Origin: Acidobacteriota bacterium
GTDB lineage: Bacteria > Acidobacteriota > Terriglobia > Bryobacterales > Bryobacteraceae
Reading direction: 5' to 3'
NCBI GenBank assembly: GCA_003223115.1
Contig: QHXW01000482.1
Span: 1 to 37,744 of the forward strand
DNA length: 37,744 nt
Position numbers and translations under genes: made by a program. This document shows, piece by piece, positions 8,791 to 18,027 of this stretch (the stretch's first letter is position 1; each line of letters begins with the position of its first letter). Below the pieces are notes generated by a model, which had not been told where the DNA came from, ran no database searches, and saw only the letters and a list, made by a program, of their open reading frames with translations.

Positions 8791-9326
8791 TGTTTCACTC
8801 TCCGGGTGTGCCGTTACGAAACACACCTGGTCCTTCCGCGTACGAAATCTTGACACCGCCACCCCAATTTTGCTCGGCGATGGCGTGTGGACACGCTGTT
8901 TTGGCTGAAAAAAGAACATTATAGGTTTTGGCGAGGCGATTGCTCTATATAGAAACGTGAAAACTGAAGCGCAGGCTCAGGGTGAGACGATTGAATCCGC
9001 GTTGTTGCCTCGCCAAACAACTTCCTCTAAAGTTCCTCAAAGTTTCCTCTAAATCCCACCAATCGCCCCTTGAGCCTGAATCGCTTTCCGCAGTTGCGTG
9101 CTTAAAGCTCGCGCTGCGAACTGCCGATTCTGATTCTGTGAACCAAAATACAATCAACGACTTATTTCGGCTTGGACCTGTTTCGCATGGCCGCTGCATT
9201 ATCGCGTGAGACCTCAACGGCCGATCACAAAGCCAAGGCATTCGAACAACTGCAAGGCACGGCCGGAATTCCTGCAGACGGTGGTAGCCGGCACAGTCGA
9301 GAACCCCGGAAAGTGATGCGCTTTTG
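8791..9326. other. Convergent intergenic region without a gene
   Basis: Between the tolC-like gene and the convergent hydrolase gene I find no credible coding frame. A weak inverted repeat (GTGTTT 8790-8795 with AAACAC 8819-8824) begins at the tolC stop codon and could contribute to termination, but it lacks a following T run. The sequence is less GC-rich than its flanks. Confidence 0.45.
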
Positions 9327-11024
9327 CTACGGTACTATGGGCAGCAGGACGTGTGAAGGATGGGCGCGGTCGTGGTAAATGGTCTGGTTAGCCTTGCGGA
9401 GCTCGGTTTCGTCGGCGATCGTACGTCCGGTATTCGGATTGCGGTCGAAACGCGGGAAGTTGCTGCTGGAAATTTCGACGCGGATGCGATGGCCTTTTAG
9501 GAAAACATTACTCGTGACGCCGGCGTCGATGGCGAGGTTGTAAATTTCCCCAGGAAAGGCGAGCTCGGCTTGTTCGATCGAGTGTCGATAGCGCATGCGC
9601 AGCACACCGTCCGTCAAATTTCTGGCCTCGCCATTCGGAAGGACATCCACCAGTTTGGCTGTGAAGTCCGTATCACGGGCGGAGGTGGACGCGTAGAGCA
9701 CCACGCGCACCGGTCCGGTCACTTCCAAATCCTGCGAGAGCGGCTTCGAGGTAAAGACCAGAACGTCGGGCCGGCGCTCGATTGGCCGTTGGTCCATGGG
9801 TCCCCAGGGAAAGACTTTCGGGTCACAGCAGATGGCGCCTCCTGCGGTCGGGACCGGGTTGCGCGGATCGAACTGGAAACGATCGGGTGGCGACGCCTTG
9901 CCGGGACGCACTGCCAAACTCCCGTCACCATTCAAAGTATTAGCGCCGCCCTTACTCGTGAAGTAGAACGACGTGAGCCGCGTCCGAGCCAGCGGCCATT
10001 CATGTTCTTCGCGCCAGCGGTTTGCGCCCATCACGAAAATGCGCACGGGCCGCCGGGACATGATGGGAGTGTCTTTGGATTTGAGCCACTGATCGAACCA
10101 CTCGATCTGCAGGCGGCGGATTGGCGCTCCCGATTCTCTGCCAAAATCGATGCCGTGAAACTTGATGGACATGTTATGCGGCCAGGGCCCGATCACGATG
10201 CGGTTCAGGCCCGAGTTGTGCTGCAATGCGGCGAACGCATTGAGGTCGCTCTCGACGAAGCTGTCGTACCAGCCGCCGACCGAAAAAACGGGAACATGAA
10301 TATGATCCAGACGGGTTCGTGTGCTGAGCGAGCGCCAGAACGCGTCGTAGGTGGGATGATCGAGTGCCTTCTGATACATGTCACTGCGCTGGCCGGTGGC
10401 GGCGAAGTCGGCGCGGCGCAACGGTATGGTACGCACGTAGCGATTGAAATCAGGTGGCGCAAAACCGTCCGCGAGTACGTTCTCGGCCATCCACAGGAGC
10501 CGGTGCCCCAGCCGCATGGCGCCTCCGGGCGAATAGAAGCGGTCCAGATAATCGTCATAACCGGAGACTGTGGGTGAAATGGCCTTGAGGTGTGGATTGT
10601 TGAGAAGCGCGGTTTTCCATTGCGCGATGCCGAGATAGGATCCGCCGATCATGCCGATCTTGCCGTCGCACCAGGTCTGGCGCGCGATCCAGTTGAGCGT
10701 GTCATCGCCGTCTCCGGGCTCCTGCCAGAGCGGATCGAAGATTCCCTCGGATTCATAGCGGCCGCGTACGTCCTGAATCACCAGGGCATAACCGTGATCC
10801 AGAAACAGGCGATAGCCAGGCAGCAAAGTGGTTCCCTTGTCGTAAGGGGTCCGCACCAGAATCGTGGGAAAGCGGCCGGGCTCAGGAGGCAGGAAGACGT
10901 TCGCTGCGAGCTGCACGCCGTCACGCATGGGAACGCGTGCGTGAAACAGCCGGATAGGTTCAGTGGAAGCCGCGAATAGAGAAGTAACTACGCAGAGGAC
11001 CGAAATCAACAGCAAGTGGCGCAC
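9327..11024 (-). CDS. Exported CocE/NonD family alpha/beta-hydrolase
   Basis: A 565-residue protein with a signal peptide (LLLISVLCVVTSLFAAS), then an X-Pro dipeptidyl-peptidase S15/CocE hydrolase domain and a C-terminal jelly-roll (PepX_C) domain. The nucleophile is Ser129 in IGGSYLGIAQW, the acid is probably the Asp in VGGWYDSF and the histidine lies in GPWPHN. The family includes cocaine esterase, glutaryl-7-ACA acylases and X-Pro peptidases, so the likely role is an extracytoplasmic ester or amide hydrolase of unknown substrate. The start is GTG at 11024, lying 19 bases inside the end of the upstream glycosyltransferase gene, which implies co-transcription. The domain call is firm. Confidence 0.9.
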   Translation of the reverse strand: MRHLLLISVLCVVTSLFAASTEPIRLFHARVPMRDGVQLAANVFLPPEPGRFPTILVRTPYDKGTTLLPGYRLFLDHGYALVIQDVRGRYESEGIFDPLWQEPGDGDDTLNWIARQTWCDGKIGMIGGSYLGIAQWKTALLNNPHLKAISPTVSGYDDYLDRFYSPGGAMRLGHRLLWMAENVLADGFAPPDFNRYVRTIPLRRADFAATGQRSDMYQKALDHPTYDAFWRSLSTRTRLDHIHVPVFSVGGWYDSFVESDLNAFAALQHNSGLNRIVIGPWPHNMSIKFHGIDFGRESGAPIRRLQIEWFDQWLKSKDTPIMSRRPVRIFVMGANRWREEHEWPLARTRLTSFYFTSKGGANTLNGDGSLAVRPGKASPPDRFQFDPRNPVPTAGGAICCDPKVFPWGPMDQRPIERRPDVLVFTSKPLSQDLEVTGPVRVVLYASTSARDTDFTAKLVDVLPNGEARNLTDGVLRMRYRHSIEQAELAFPGEIYNLAIDAGVTSNVFLKGHRIRVEISSSNFPRFDRNPNTGRTIADETELRKANQTIYHDRAHPSHVLLPIVP

Positions 11025-12103
11025 AGGGTATCCCAGTACAATCCGGCGACGCGATCCAGCGAATGATAGTGGCGCACGTAGTCGGCCGCCCGGCGACCGA
11101 TCTCACGCGGGATCTGCGGAAACGAGGCCGCCAAAATACTATGTTCCTCTAAAGACGATTTTTCGGCAACTCCGGGCGGAATCCGGAGACACGTTAGTTC
11201 GGGAAAATCGGCGGCATCTCCCTCGGTGAGCGCCACCGGTTTGCCCAGGCCCATCATTCGCAAGGCAATTGCAGAGGTTTCACCCGCTGCGGGATACCGC
11301 AAATTCAGGCAGAGGTCCACGGCTGAAGCTGCCAGCCAGAAACTGCGGTCGTCGAGATGGCCCAGGCGTACCACCCCTGGCTGGTTCAGGTATGGTTCGG
11401 CGGCACGAGCCAGATCCCGAGAGACAAACTCGCCGGCGACCAACAGAGCGGTCTCCGGACGCGCTCGATGGATTCTATCAAACGCGCGTATCACATTGAG
11501 CACGCGTTTCGATTCCCGAAGATATCCAAAGAGACCAAAGACATAATTTCGTGACGAAAGGCCCAAGCGATCCCGGAAGCGCAATGTGCCGGCTAATTCC
11601 GGCAGTTCAGGCGCCTGGAAGAGAAGAGGAATCTGGATTACGCGGGCCCCCGGGGCATGCTCCAGCACCATGCGCGCGGCGGCGGTGTTGTGCACGACGA
11701 TGGCTCGAGAGACTTCAGCGATGCGGCGCAGCATGGGATACGCGAAATAGCACTGATTGAAAGCCGACCCGGCACGTCCCCGCCACATTTCGCGCGCCAG
11801 AAGGCGATGCCACTCGCCGTAGTTGTAAACAAATTCTTCGACGTATTCCTGTTCGTTGAGCGCTCCCAGGAAAAAATGCTGCAACACCGCATCGTGTAAT
11901 ACCACGACGCCAGGCTTGCGAAGGGAGCGCGAATAGATGTCCCGATGCAATTGGTTATTGCCCATATGGTAGAGCCGGATGTCGGCGCGCCGCGGAGTTA
12001 CCTGGACCGGTCCGCGACGTCGCAGGCCTCCAAGCAGCGCCGCGGCATAGTCAGCGACGCCCGTACGCGCGGGCGGCAGCGGCGAATCGAAGCCCACTTT
12101 CAT
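11006..12103 (-). CDS. Glycosyltransferase, GT-B fold (GT4-like)
   Basis: A 365-residue cytoplasmic or membrane-associated glycosyltransferase. The N-terminus (KVGFDSPLPPARTGVADYAA) is the acceptor-side Rossmann domain typical of family 4 enzymes. The C-terminal domain shows FGLFGYLRESKRVLNVIRAF and the nucleotide-sugar region around LNLRYPAAGETSAIALRMMG, where the Glu corresponds to the E of the usual EX7E motif. It would transfer a sugar from a nucleotide donor to a glycan or lipid; the actual sugar is unknown. Its ATG overlaps the stop of the upstream yggS-like gene by four bases (ATGA), and its own end overlaps the hydrolase gene, so the three are translationally linked. Confidence 0.88.
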   Translation of the reverse strand: MKVGFDSPLPPARTGVADYAAALLGGLRRRGPVQVTPRRADIRLYHMGNNQLHRDIYSRSLRKPGVVVLHDAVLQHFFLGALNEQEYVEEFVYNYGEWHRLLAREMWRGRAGSAFNQCYFAYPMLRRIAEVSRAIVVHNTAAARMVLEHAPGARVIQIPLLFQAPELPELAGTLRFRDRLGLSSRNYVFGLFGYLRESKRVLNVIRAFDRIHRARPETALLVAGEFVSRDLARAAEPYLNQPGVVRLGHLDDRSFWLAASAVDLCLNLRYPAAGETSAIALRMMGLGKPVALTEGDAADFPELTCLRIPPGVAEKSSLEEHSILAASFPQIPREIGRRAADYVRHYHSLDRVAGLYWDTLCATCC

Positions 12104-12819
12104 GGCTTCTTGCGTTTTCCGAACAGCGCCGTGCCCACGCGGATGTGGGTCGCGCCTTCTTCTATGGCCGCTTCAAAATCGTGCGACATGCCCATTGAAA
12201 GATGCGGCAGGGCAAACGGGGCGGCCAGTTCGTGCAAACGGCGAAAGTAAGGGCGCGATTGTTCCGCATCATCTGACCAGGGCGGCATAGTCATCAGGCC
12301 GAGCAGCTTCAGGTTTTTCGAAGCGCGCAACGCGCGCACAAGCTCGGGCAACTCCCGCGGATCGGCTCCGGCTTTGGCTTGCTCCGCCGACAGTTTCACT
12401 TCGATCATGACATCGAGCTGCCGCCCAACGGCAATGGAGCCTTGAGCTTCCTCCAGCCGGCGTGCCAGTTTGAGCGAATCGACTGTTTGAATGACCTGAA
12501 ACAACTCGGCGGCGCGCCGGGCTTTGTTGGATTGAAGATGACCGATCAGATGGAACCGCGCGTCCGTAAGATCGCTCACCTCGGGCGCCTTAGATTCGAA
12601 CTCCTGAACATAGTTTTCTCCGAATTCACGCAGTCCGGCTTCATAGGCTTCGCGAATGGCGGCCGCGGAGAAGATTTTGGTTACGGCCACCAGGGTGACG
12701 GACTCCGGATTACGGCCGGACCGCTCGGCGGCGCGCTCGATGCGGCTCCTGATGTCCGCCAATCGCTCGCGCACGCTCACGGCGATTGCGGATCCTTCTA
12801 CTGGCGCGCGGCTTTCCAA
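12100..12819 (-). CDS. YggS-type pyridoxal-phosphate homeostasis protein
   Basis: A single-domain TIM-barrel PLP-binding protein of the YggS/PROSC family, which has no known catalysis and balances vitamin B6 pools. The PLP lysine is Lys48 in TLVAVTKIFSA. Family motifs EFGENYVQEFESK, FHLIGHLQSNKAR, LGLMTMPPW and LSMGMSHDFEAAIEEGATHIRVGTALFG (the phosphate-binding end) are all present. As called, the start overlaps the upstream exported-protein gene by 22 bases. GTG at 12780, beginning VSVRERL, would remove the overlap and 13 atypical residues and may be the real start. It is followed with a four-base overlap by the glycosyltransferase gene. Confidence 0.92.
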   Translation of the reverse strand: MESRAPVEGSAIAVSVRERLADIRSRIERAAERSGRNPESVTLVAVTKIFSAAAIREAYEAGLREFGENYVQEFESKAPEVSDLTDARFHLIGHLQSNKARRAAELFQVIQTVDSLKLARRLEEAQGSIAVGRQLDVMIEVKLSAEQAKAGADPRELPELVRALRASKNLKLLGLMTMPPWSDDAEQSRPYFRRLHELAAPFALPHLSMGMSHDFEAAIEEGATHIRVGTALFGKRKKP

Positions 12820-13193
12820 TCGCCCGCGTCCACGTCAGAACCGTCTGCAAGAGCCTTGGTGTGGTACTCGCCCCTCAGCGCGTTTTCCTTCAGATCGCCA
12901 TGAATGGTTGACTGCAGATGATTGCCGCCCAGCTCAAAATCGTACTGCGCATCGAGTTGCGTCGCTTCGACCTTGCACAGTGTGACGTTGGTTTTGACTT
13001 CCTCGCCCGCGAACGTGAAACTCACGGTGCATTTCGGCTTCCCGTCCGCCGGTTCAACCAGGAGCCTGAAGGTTCCACTGCCGCCGGAAGAACCACTCCA
13101 TTGCCCTACAAAACTGCCTTTGATGGCGTCATCCGCCCAGCCGCAAAGGGACGAGAAGAGCAGGAGAAGACAAGAAACGGCGAGCTTTCGCAT
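12798..13193 (-). CDS. Small exported hypothetical protein
   Basis: About 131 residues from the chosen ATG at 13193, which gives a normal signal peptide (MRKLAVSCLLLLFSSLCGW followed by ADD). An upstream start at 13229 would add 12 unlikely residues. The mature part (GSFVGQWSGSSGGSGTFRLL, CTVSFTFAGEEVKTNVTLCK, STIHGDLKENALRGEYHTKA) is rich in beta strands and contains two cysteines about 30 residues apart that could pair. It resembles small periplasmic lipocalin-like or META-like beta-barrels in composition, but I cannot name a family. It is first in a minus-strand group with yggS, the glycosyltransferase and the hydrolase. Confidence 0.75.
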   Translation of the reverse strand: MRKLAVSCLLLLFSSLCGWADDAIKGSFVGQWSGSSGGSGTFRLLVEPADGKPKCTVSFTFAGEEVKTNVTLCKVEATQLDAQYDFELGGNHLQSTIHGDLKENALRGEYHTKALADGSDVDAGDWKAARQ

Positions 13194-13282
13194 GCCAGCC
13201 AACATAGCAGCCGTGACACGCTGGTGCAACCCGCGGGCGCAACCCGCAGCAACCCGCGCCTAGTGCGCTACAACTTTTCGCG

Positions 13283-14523
13283 CTATCTGGAAATGCGGTG
13301 GGCGACAATGTCGAACTTGGGAGCGGCGGCTTGCAGCAACTCGACCTTAAGTAGGACTTCAAAATATGGAAACCGGGCTTGCTTGCTCAGGTTCATTCTT
13401 GAGGCGAGCTGCTGCATCCATCGTTCGCTGGTGACGAATTCCCCACCTGCCTTGGTGCCGCGGTGGAAGCCATATTGGTTCCGGAAATCACCAGGATGTT
13501 GCCGCTCCGCGTCAGATTCGGAAGGAACGCCACCCGGCAGTACCCCTCTCGTTCCCAGGACGTGCCCCGGTAAGTGGCGCTTTCTCCGGGCAAAGGGGCA
13601 TGGTTTTCAAAGTAAGCGATCGGGGGCTTCTCTTGGAAGCCACTCCGGAAGTTGAGCTGATTCTCGAACAATTCCAGCCATGGATTGGCGCGCCTGCTGC
13701 CCAGCAGAATGACATTGTGCGACTGCAGATACGATACTGCGAAATCTCGGGCGAACACGACATCGGTGGGAACTTGATACGCAGCGTTGAGCATGCCGAT
13801 CTTCCAGGCCACATTCGCATCGGCAATGTGGGTAAAGAACTTAGTCATGAGGGTCTTTGCCATCGCCCGCTGTTCCCGGCTGGTCGGCGCCTGGTCGGCC
13901 AACTCGGCGATCTCCCTCTTCTCGTATTCGTTGAGATCGATTTTGACGATGCAACAGATCCTGCAGCATCGTCAGGGTTGAGTCCGAAAGCACCAGGCAG
14001 GTTTGCCGGCCATTCACGAATATCTGTTGCCATAAGCGTCCACGGTTGGCCGCAGCTCGGGGCTTGTGCGCAGAGGCGTACTGGAGTGCGCGCGCGTGAA
14101 GGATAAAAACACGATCAGTGCGATCACACACACGGCGAGCAGGCCAAAGAGCGCTTTCAACCGGTTGGGCCTAGGCGATGTCTCCCGGAAATGGCGCCTG
14201 ATCGATCTCGGAGAACAGAGACTCGCGGAATTGGAACACTGGAGTGTAGCCGCCCTTCGGGATTTCGATGACGATCGGTTCGTGCTGGCCGTCGGTCAAA
14301 AAGTACTGCTGAATTTTCTTCCGCAGCCGGGAGGCATGGACGCGAACCAGCGTGTCCTTACTGGTGTCGTAATCCGGACTGGTGTCGTAATCCGGCGAAC
14401 GGCCGAAAACCTTGATTCCTACCTCCTGCTCGTGAATCACTACGCCAGGTTCGGATAGGGCGTGCTCGCAGAGAAACAGAAACAGTTCCCGCAAACGTGG
14501 GCGCGGGAAGGCTTTCGGTAACT
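13283..14523 (-). pseudogene. Degenerate CadC-like winged-helix regulator
   Basis: Reading the minus strand across frames reconstructs a membrane-linked winged-helix protein. It has an OmpR/CadC-like DNA-binding domain (RLRELFLFLCEHAL, KDTLVRVHASRLRKKIQQYF, PIVIEIPKGGYTPVF; about 14523-14225). A membrane helix in another frame begins at the in-frame stop 14171 (RLKALFGLLAVCVIALIVFL). The C-terminal ligand-type domain has WQQIFVNGRQTCLVLSD, then EKREIAELADQAP in a third frame, SHNVILLGSRRANPWLELFE, and finally WMQQLASRMNLSK ending at a stop at 13283. At least four frame changes and a duplicated SPDYDT make it non-functional as read. The extreme N-terminus is missing where it meets the TonB-receptor remnant. 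Confidence 0.75.
14361..14396. repeat. 18-bp tandem duplication in the winged-helix remnant
   Basis: CTGGTGTCGTAATCCGGA at 14361-14378 is repeated at 14379-14396 with one difference at the last base. In the reading frame it doubles SPDYDT inside the DNA-binding domain. It keeps the frame and sits in the loop before the recognition region. Confidence 0.9.
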
Positions 14524-14864
14524 CGATGGGCCGGGTTATGGACGCTCTGGTGGGCGGCTGGAAGATTAATAGTTTCGTCACGTTCCAGACTGGGCGACCA
14601 CTTGCAGTTTGGGAAAATCGCAATCGCCTGACCGATGGGCGCCAGCGTCCCAATCTCAGCGGGCATGCTTGCAGCTCACCAGAAACCTCGGTGCAAGTCG
14701 TTGGAAACAAATTCGCCGAAGTTCGCGGTGAGTTCTTCAACTCCCTGAACACGGTTCGTTTTGCGGCTCCCGGCAAGGCGTTCGGAAGCGGCGCCTTCGG
14801 CATCATCGGCAGCCAGGCCAATAGCCCGCGTCACGGACAGTTCGGCGTTCGCCTTATGTTCTGA
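14524..14864 (+). pseudogene. 3' remnant of an Oar-like TonB-dependent receptor
   Basis: About 110 residues that match only the end of an acidobacterial carboxypeptidase-regulatory TonB receptor: LVGGWKINSFVTFQTGRPLA, then RPNLSG, then FAEVRGEFFNSLNTVRFAAP and GAFGIIGSQANSPRHGQFGV, finishing with the outer-membrane-type terminal Phe (RLMF, stop 14862-14864). A full receptor is about 1,000 residues or more, so the front 90 percent is absent. The usual stretch of several dozen residues between RPNLSG and RGEFFN is also missing. The 5' boundary coincides with the truncated N-terminus of the opposite-strand regulator, so a deletion or rearrangement joined the two fragments near 14520. Confidence 0.75.
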
Positions 14865-14996
14865 GTATTCCGAGCTGCGCGGGCCCGTCAAATCTTGTGC
14901 GCACCGCGCGACCTGCCGTCCGCGCGATCAGACTGTGGCCGCCACGGCGCGGCTGCGTCCGATTATTCCAACATCGCAGAGGCATAGGTGGAACGC

Positions 14997-16244
14997 ATGA
15001 GATGTAGAATGGCCGCGCTAACTACTGCTTTGGTACGGCGTGCCGAGTCTGGCAATGGGAGCGTTGAGCGCGGGAGCGTTCCAGATCGACATCACTCCGG
15101 CTGCGGATGCGCACTTGCCCATGAGCGGCTATGGGGATCGTACGCAGGGACACGAGGGAATCCACGATGCGCTGTACGTTCGGGATTTGGTTGTAGACGA
15201 CGGCTTCCAACGGGCGGCCGTAGTGGCGTGCGAGACCATTTCAATTCCGGACTTGCTCTGGGAGATCGTGTCAGAGCGCATAAGCCAGAAGGAACGCATT
15301 CCGGCTGAGAACCTGCTGCTCACGTCCGTCCACACTCATGGAGCGCCAGTTCTCGAAACCGCGGATGGCGGCAAAAAAGCACTGACCGCATACGGCGGCT
15401 CCGTAAGGGACGCGACCGTAGAGGCCGTTCGGCAGGCGGCGGCGCATCTAAGACCGGCGCGGATCGGTTTTGGCGCCGGCAGAGCGAATCTCAATATCAA
15501 CCGGCGGGCGCGCATGGCCGACGGCGGCTACTGGCTCGGCTACAATCCGGACGGCCCGTCCGACAAGACTGTCGGAATTGTGAGGGTGGAAGATCTTTCT
15601 GCGCATCCCATCGCGGTCCTGATTAACTACTCCGTACACGGGACGATCATGGGCAGCCACAACCTCCAGATCACCGGCGATTTGCCCGGGGCCACCTCGC
15701 GGTTTGTCGAATCACGTTTGGGCGACGGCGCGGTGGCATTGTGGACGTCCGGAGACCAGAATCCGATTCACCGGGCGCAGGGGTCGGACTTTGAGCCCGT
15801 GGCGGCACTTGGAATCATCCTCGGTGAAGAAGCAGACAGAGTGGCGCGTGCCGTACGGACGTCGGAGTACGCGCACATTCGAAGTGCACAAAAGGTATTC
15901 AGTTGCCCGGGACAACAGGTGATCCCCGGCCCGCTACGCGTGCGACCTACGAATTCAAAGCCGCCGACCCCGTGCCGATTCGCCTCTCGTTGCTTATGAT
16001 TGGCCACGTCGCCCTGGCCGGAGTCTCGGGAGAGGTCCTGACAAAGATAGCGGAGCGCTTGAAGAGCGAATCCCCGTTTTCCCTGACCCTGATGCTCACG
16101 CACTGCAACGGCTCGAGCGGTTATCTGCCCGACGACGATGCTTACAAGCAAATTAGCTACGAGATCGCCGTGACCCAGGTACAAAAAGGATGCGCGGGGG
16201 GCGGAATCGTGTATGGGATTCTCGACATGATGGATCACGAATGA
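14997..16244 (+). pseudogene. Neutral/alkaline ceramidase-like exported hydrolase, frameshifted
   Basis: Across frames this is a roughly 410-residue neutral non-lysosomal ceramidase N-terminal-domain protein. ATG 14997 opens a signal peptide (MRCRMAALTTAL) whose continuation (YGVPSLAMGALSAGAFQIDI) is in the next frame from about 15032. The metal-site region follows with LLTSVHTHGAP, INRRAR, INYSVHGTIMG and LWTSGDQNP. Around 15925-15945 the frame changes again, to TYEFKAADPVPIRL, VSGEVLTKIA and THCNGSSGYLPDD. The family hydrolyses ceramide amide bonds using zinc, but bacterial relatives may act on other lipids. Two breaks make it a probable pseudogene. Sequencing error is the alternative. It converges on the next gene. 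Confidence 0.8.
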
Positions 16245-16332
16245 CGCCGTGCGCCGCTGTTTAAGTAGTGGTTGTGCCGGCGCTCGTGCGCGTCGTTACT
16301 TGCGGCGGGCTCAGCCCTAGTCCCAGCCGCGG

Positions 16333-18027
16333 TCACTCGTCCTCCTGCAAAGCCCGTTTCAGATCTTCCGCGGGAATGATCTCGACCTGGGCCGTGGCGC
16401 GGCCGTCCTCTTCCAGATCGACTCGCGTTCCGCGCCCTTCGAAGGCTTTAAGGATTTGTGTGTTTTGCTGAAGAGCCCAGGGCTCCACTCCAAAGACAGC
16501 GTAGAGGCGGTAGGCTCCGGGTTCCACGCCGCCGACCTCGAAATGGCCATCGGAATTAACGTTCCATACGCGCGCCGCGGAGGCTCTTGCCGGATCTTCA
16601 GGCATCAGGATTACCCAAACGTTATTCACGGCGGGCCTGAAGCCGGAGACCGCAATCGCCTCGGGCCGGAAGCCGGAGACTGCGCCGTCCACTTTTGCCG
16701 TCTTGGTGCTGACCATGACGCGTAGCGTGCCGCTTGCGCCCGGAGCAACATTGAAATCGTAGGGAGACACTTGCTGGTCGCCAAGCGACAGGCTTTTCAC
16801 ATATCCGGGGAGACCGTCGACCGTGAGGCGCCAACGGCCCGGCATTACGCCCGCCAGGGAGAAGGTCCCGTCTTTTTCTACCTTGGCGTTGGGCCACTGG
16901 CCCGTGAAATCTGGATCGAGCGGAGATAAGCGTACTTGTAGGTTCTCGAGCGCCGGGGGTGGATCACCGCCAATCTCGATCGAGCCGCTCCACTCGGCTC
17001 CCTTGACCAGGGCAAGTTCAATAGGCTCCGGCGGCCGCGTCCCAATATCAACGGGCGCCTTTGCAAGGTGCGCGAGATTATTGTCTTGCGCTGTGGCTAC
17101 TAGGGTGTAAGCACCCGGCGGCACTCTGCCGATGCGAAACGTTCGGGTCTGCTGATTCAACTCGCCGCCGTATCGAAGGATGTTACTCAAGGATGCATCG
17201 CGGGAGATGAGTTGGACATTCAAATTGTGATTCAGCGCTTCTGAATCCCCGGTCAAACTGCCATGCACCGCGACCGCGGAAATCACGCGCATTTGAAAAT
17301 CAAATCCTCGCAAGTCCGCGCCCGCGTTGAGCATCACTCTCGCCGCCCCTGAGAGATTCGGGCTGCCCGGATAAAATGCCGGCGCATAGATCAGCTCGGG
17401 CACGTCTGTGTGCGATCCGCGGCGGACGAACGGGTGAGGACCAGGGATCTCGCGTTGGCACTGAGTGAAAAAATAATAGTGTCCTTTCGACAAGCCGTAA
17501 AGACGATAGTGTCCGCGGTCGTCGGCCGAAACACCACGCTGGCTGTTCAGCCTTTTGCCCGCCGGACCAGCCTGGGAGTACAGCGCTTCAATAAAGCAAC
17601 CCGCCAGAGGCTTGCCATCTTCGTCTAGTACGCGCCCGCTGACCGACGCTCCAGGTGATAGAGGAATTACGATGTCGCGCTTCTGCTCATCCTCCGCCAA
17701 TGCGACCATGACCGCAGGCGGCGGAGAAGACATCGGCTGCGGGAATTCCGGATGCTGGGCCTGTACCTGATAATTGCCTGGAGGCAGATTCCGGAAGACA
17801 AAGCGGCCACTCGCGTCCGTTACCGCGGGCGTGACGCCGCCAAAAGTTAATGTCACCTGCGCCTTGCGAACCGGTTCATGAGTTAGCTCGTTAATGACAA
17901 CACCTTCAACGGCACCCTTGCCGGTGGGCAGGGGTGGCTGCTGATTCGGGAGCGGATCCACGACGATTTGGGCCGCGAGACTGGCGCCGCAGAGCATCGT
18001 GAAGACCAAGAGTGTCCCGCGTCTCAT
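16333..18027 (-). CDS. Exported carboxypeptidase-regulatory-like domain protein
   Basis: A 564-residue exported protein (signal LLVFTMLCGASLAAQ). Several beta-sandwich units of the carboxypeptidase regulatory-like/CNA-B type follow: GAVEGVVINELTHEPVRKAQ with FRNLPPGNYQVQAQHPEF, then SVSGRVLDEDGKPLAGCFIE with YRLYGLSKGHYYFF, and late units around FSLAGVMPGRWRLTVDGLPG and FEVGGVEPGAYRLYAVFGVE. No enzyme domain is seen, so it is more likely a binding or structural surface or periplasmic protein. It starts inside the stop of the upstream paralogue (ATGA overlap at 18024-18027) and repeats its domain order. A short near-repeat in the protein (VSGFRPEAIAVSGFRPA) suggests a small internal duplication. 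Substrate unknown. Confidence 0.85.
   Translation of the reverse strand: MRRGTLLVFTMLCGASLAAQIVVDPLPNQQPPLPTGKGAVEGVVINELTHEPVRKAQVTLTFGGVTPAVTDASGRFVFRNLPPGNYQVQAQHPEFPQPMSSPPPAVMVALAEDEQKRDIVIPLSPGASVSGRVLDEDGKPLAGCFIEALYSQAGPAGKRLNSQRGVSADDRGHYRLYGLSKGHYYFFTQCQREIPGPHPFVRRGSHTDVPELIYAPAFYPGSPNLSGAARVMLNAGADLRGFDFQMRVISAVAVHGSLTGDSEALNHNLNVQLISRDASLSNILRYGGELNQQTRTFRIGRVPPGAYTLVATAQDNNLAHLAKAPVDIGTRPPEPIELALVKGAEWSGSIEIGGDPPPALENLQVRLSPLDPDFTGQWPNAKVEKDGTFSLAGVMPGRWRLTVDGLPGYVKSLSLGDQQVSPYDFNVAPGASGTLRVMVSTKTAKVDGAVSGFRPEAIAVSGFRPAVNNVWVILMPEDPARASAARVWNVNSDGHFEVGGVEPGAYRLYAVFGVEPWALQQNTQILKAFEGRGTRVDLEEDGRATAQVEIIPAEDLKRALQEDE

Noticed and set aside
8790-8824. Terminator after the TolC-like gene
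   Set aside because: The stem is only six pairs with a long loop and lacks a T run, so it is not supported.
9570-10577. 335-codon plus-strand frame inside the hydrolase gene
   Set aside because: It is a mirror of a gene with complete catalytic motifs on the other strand and has no recognisable domain.
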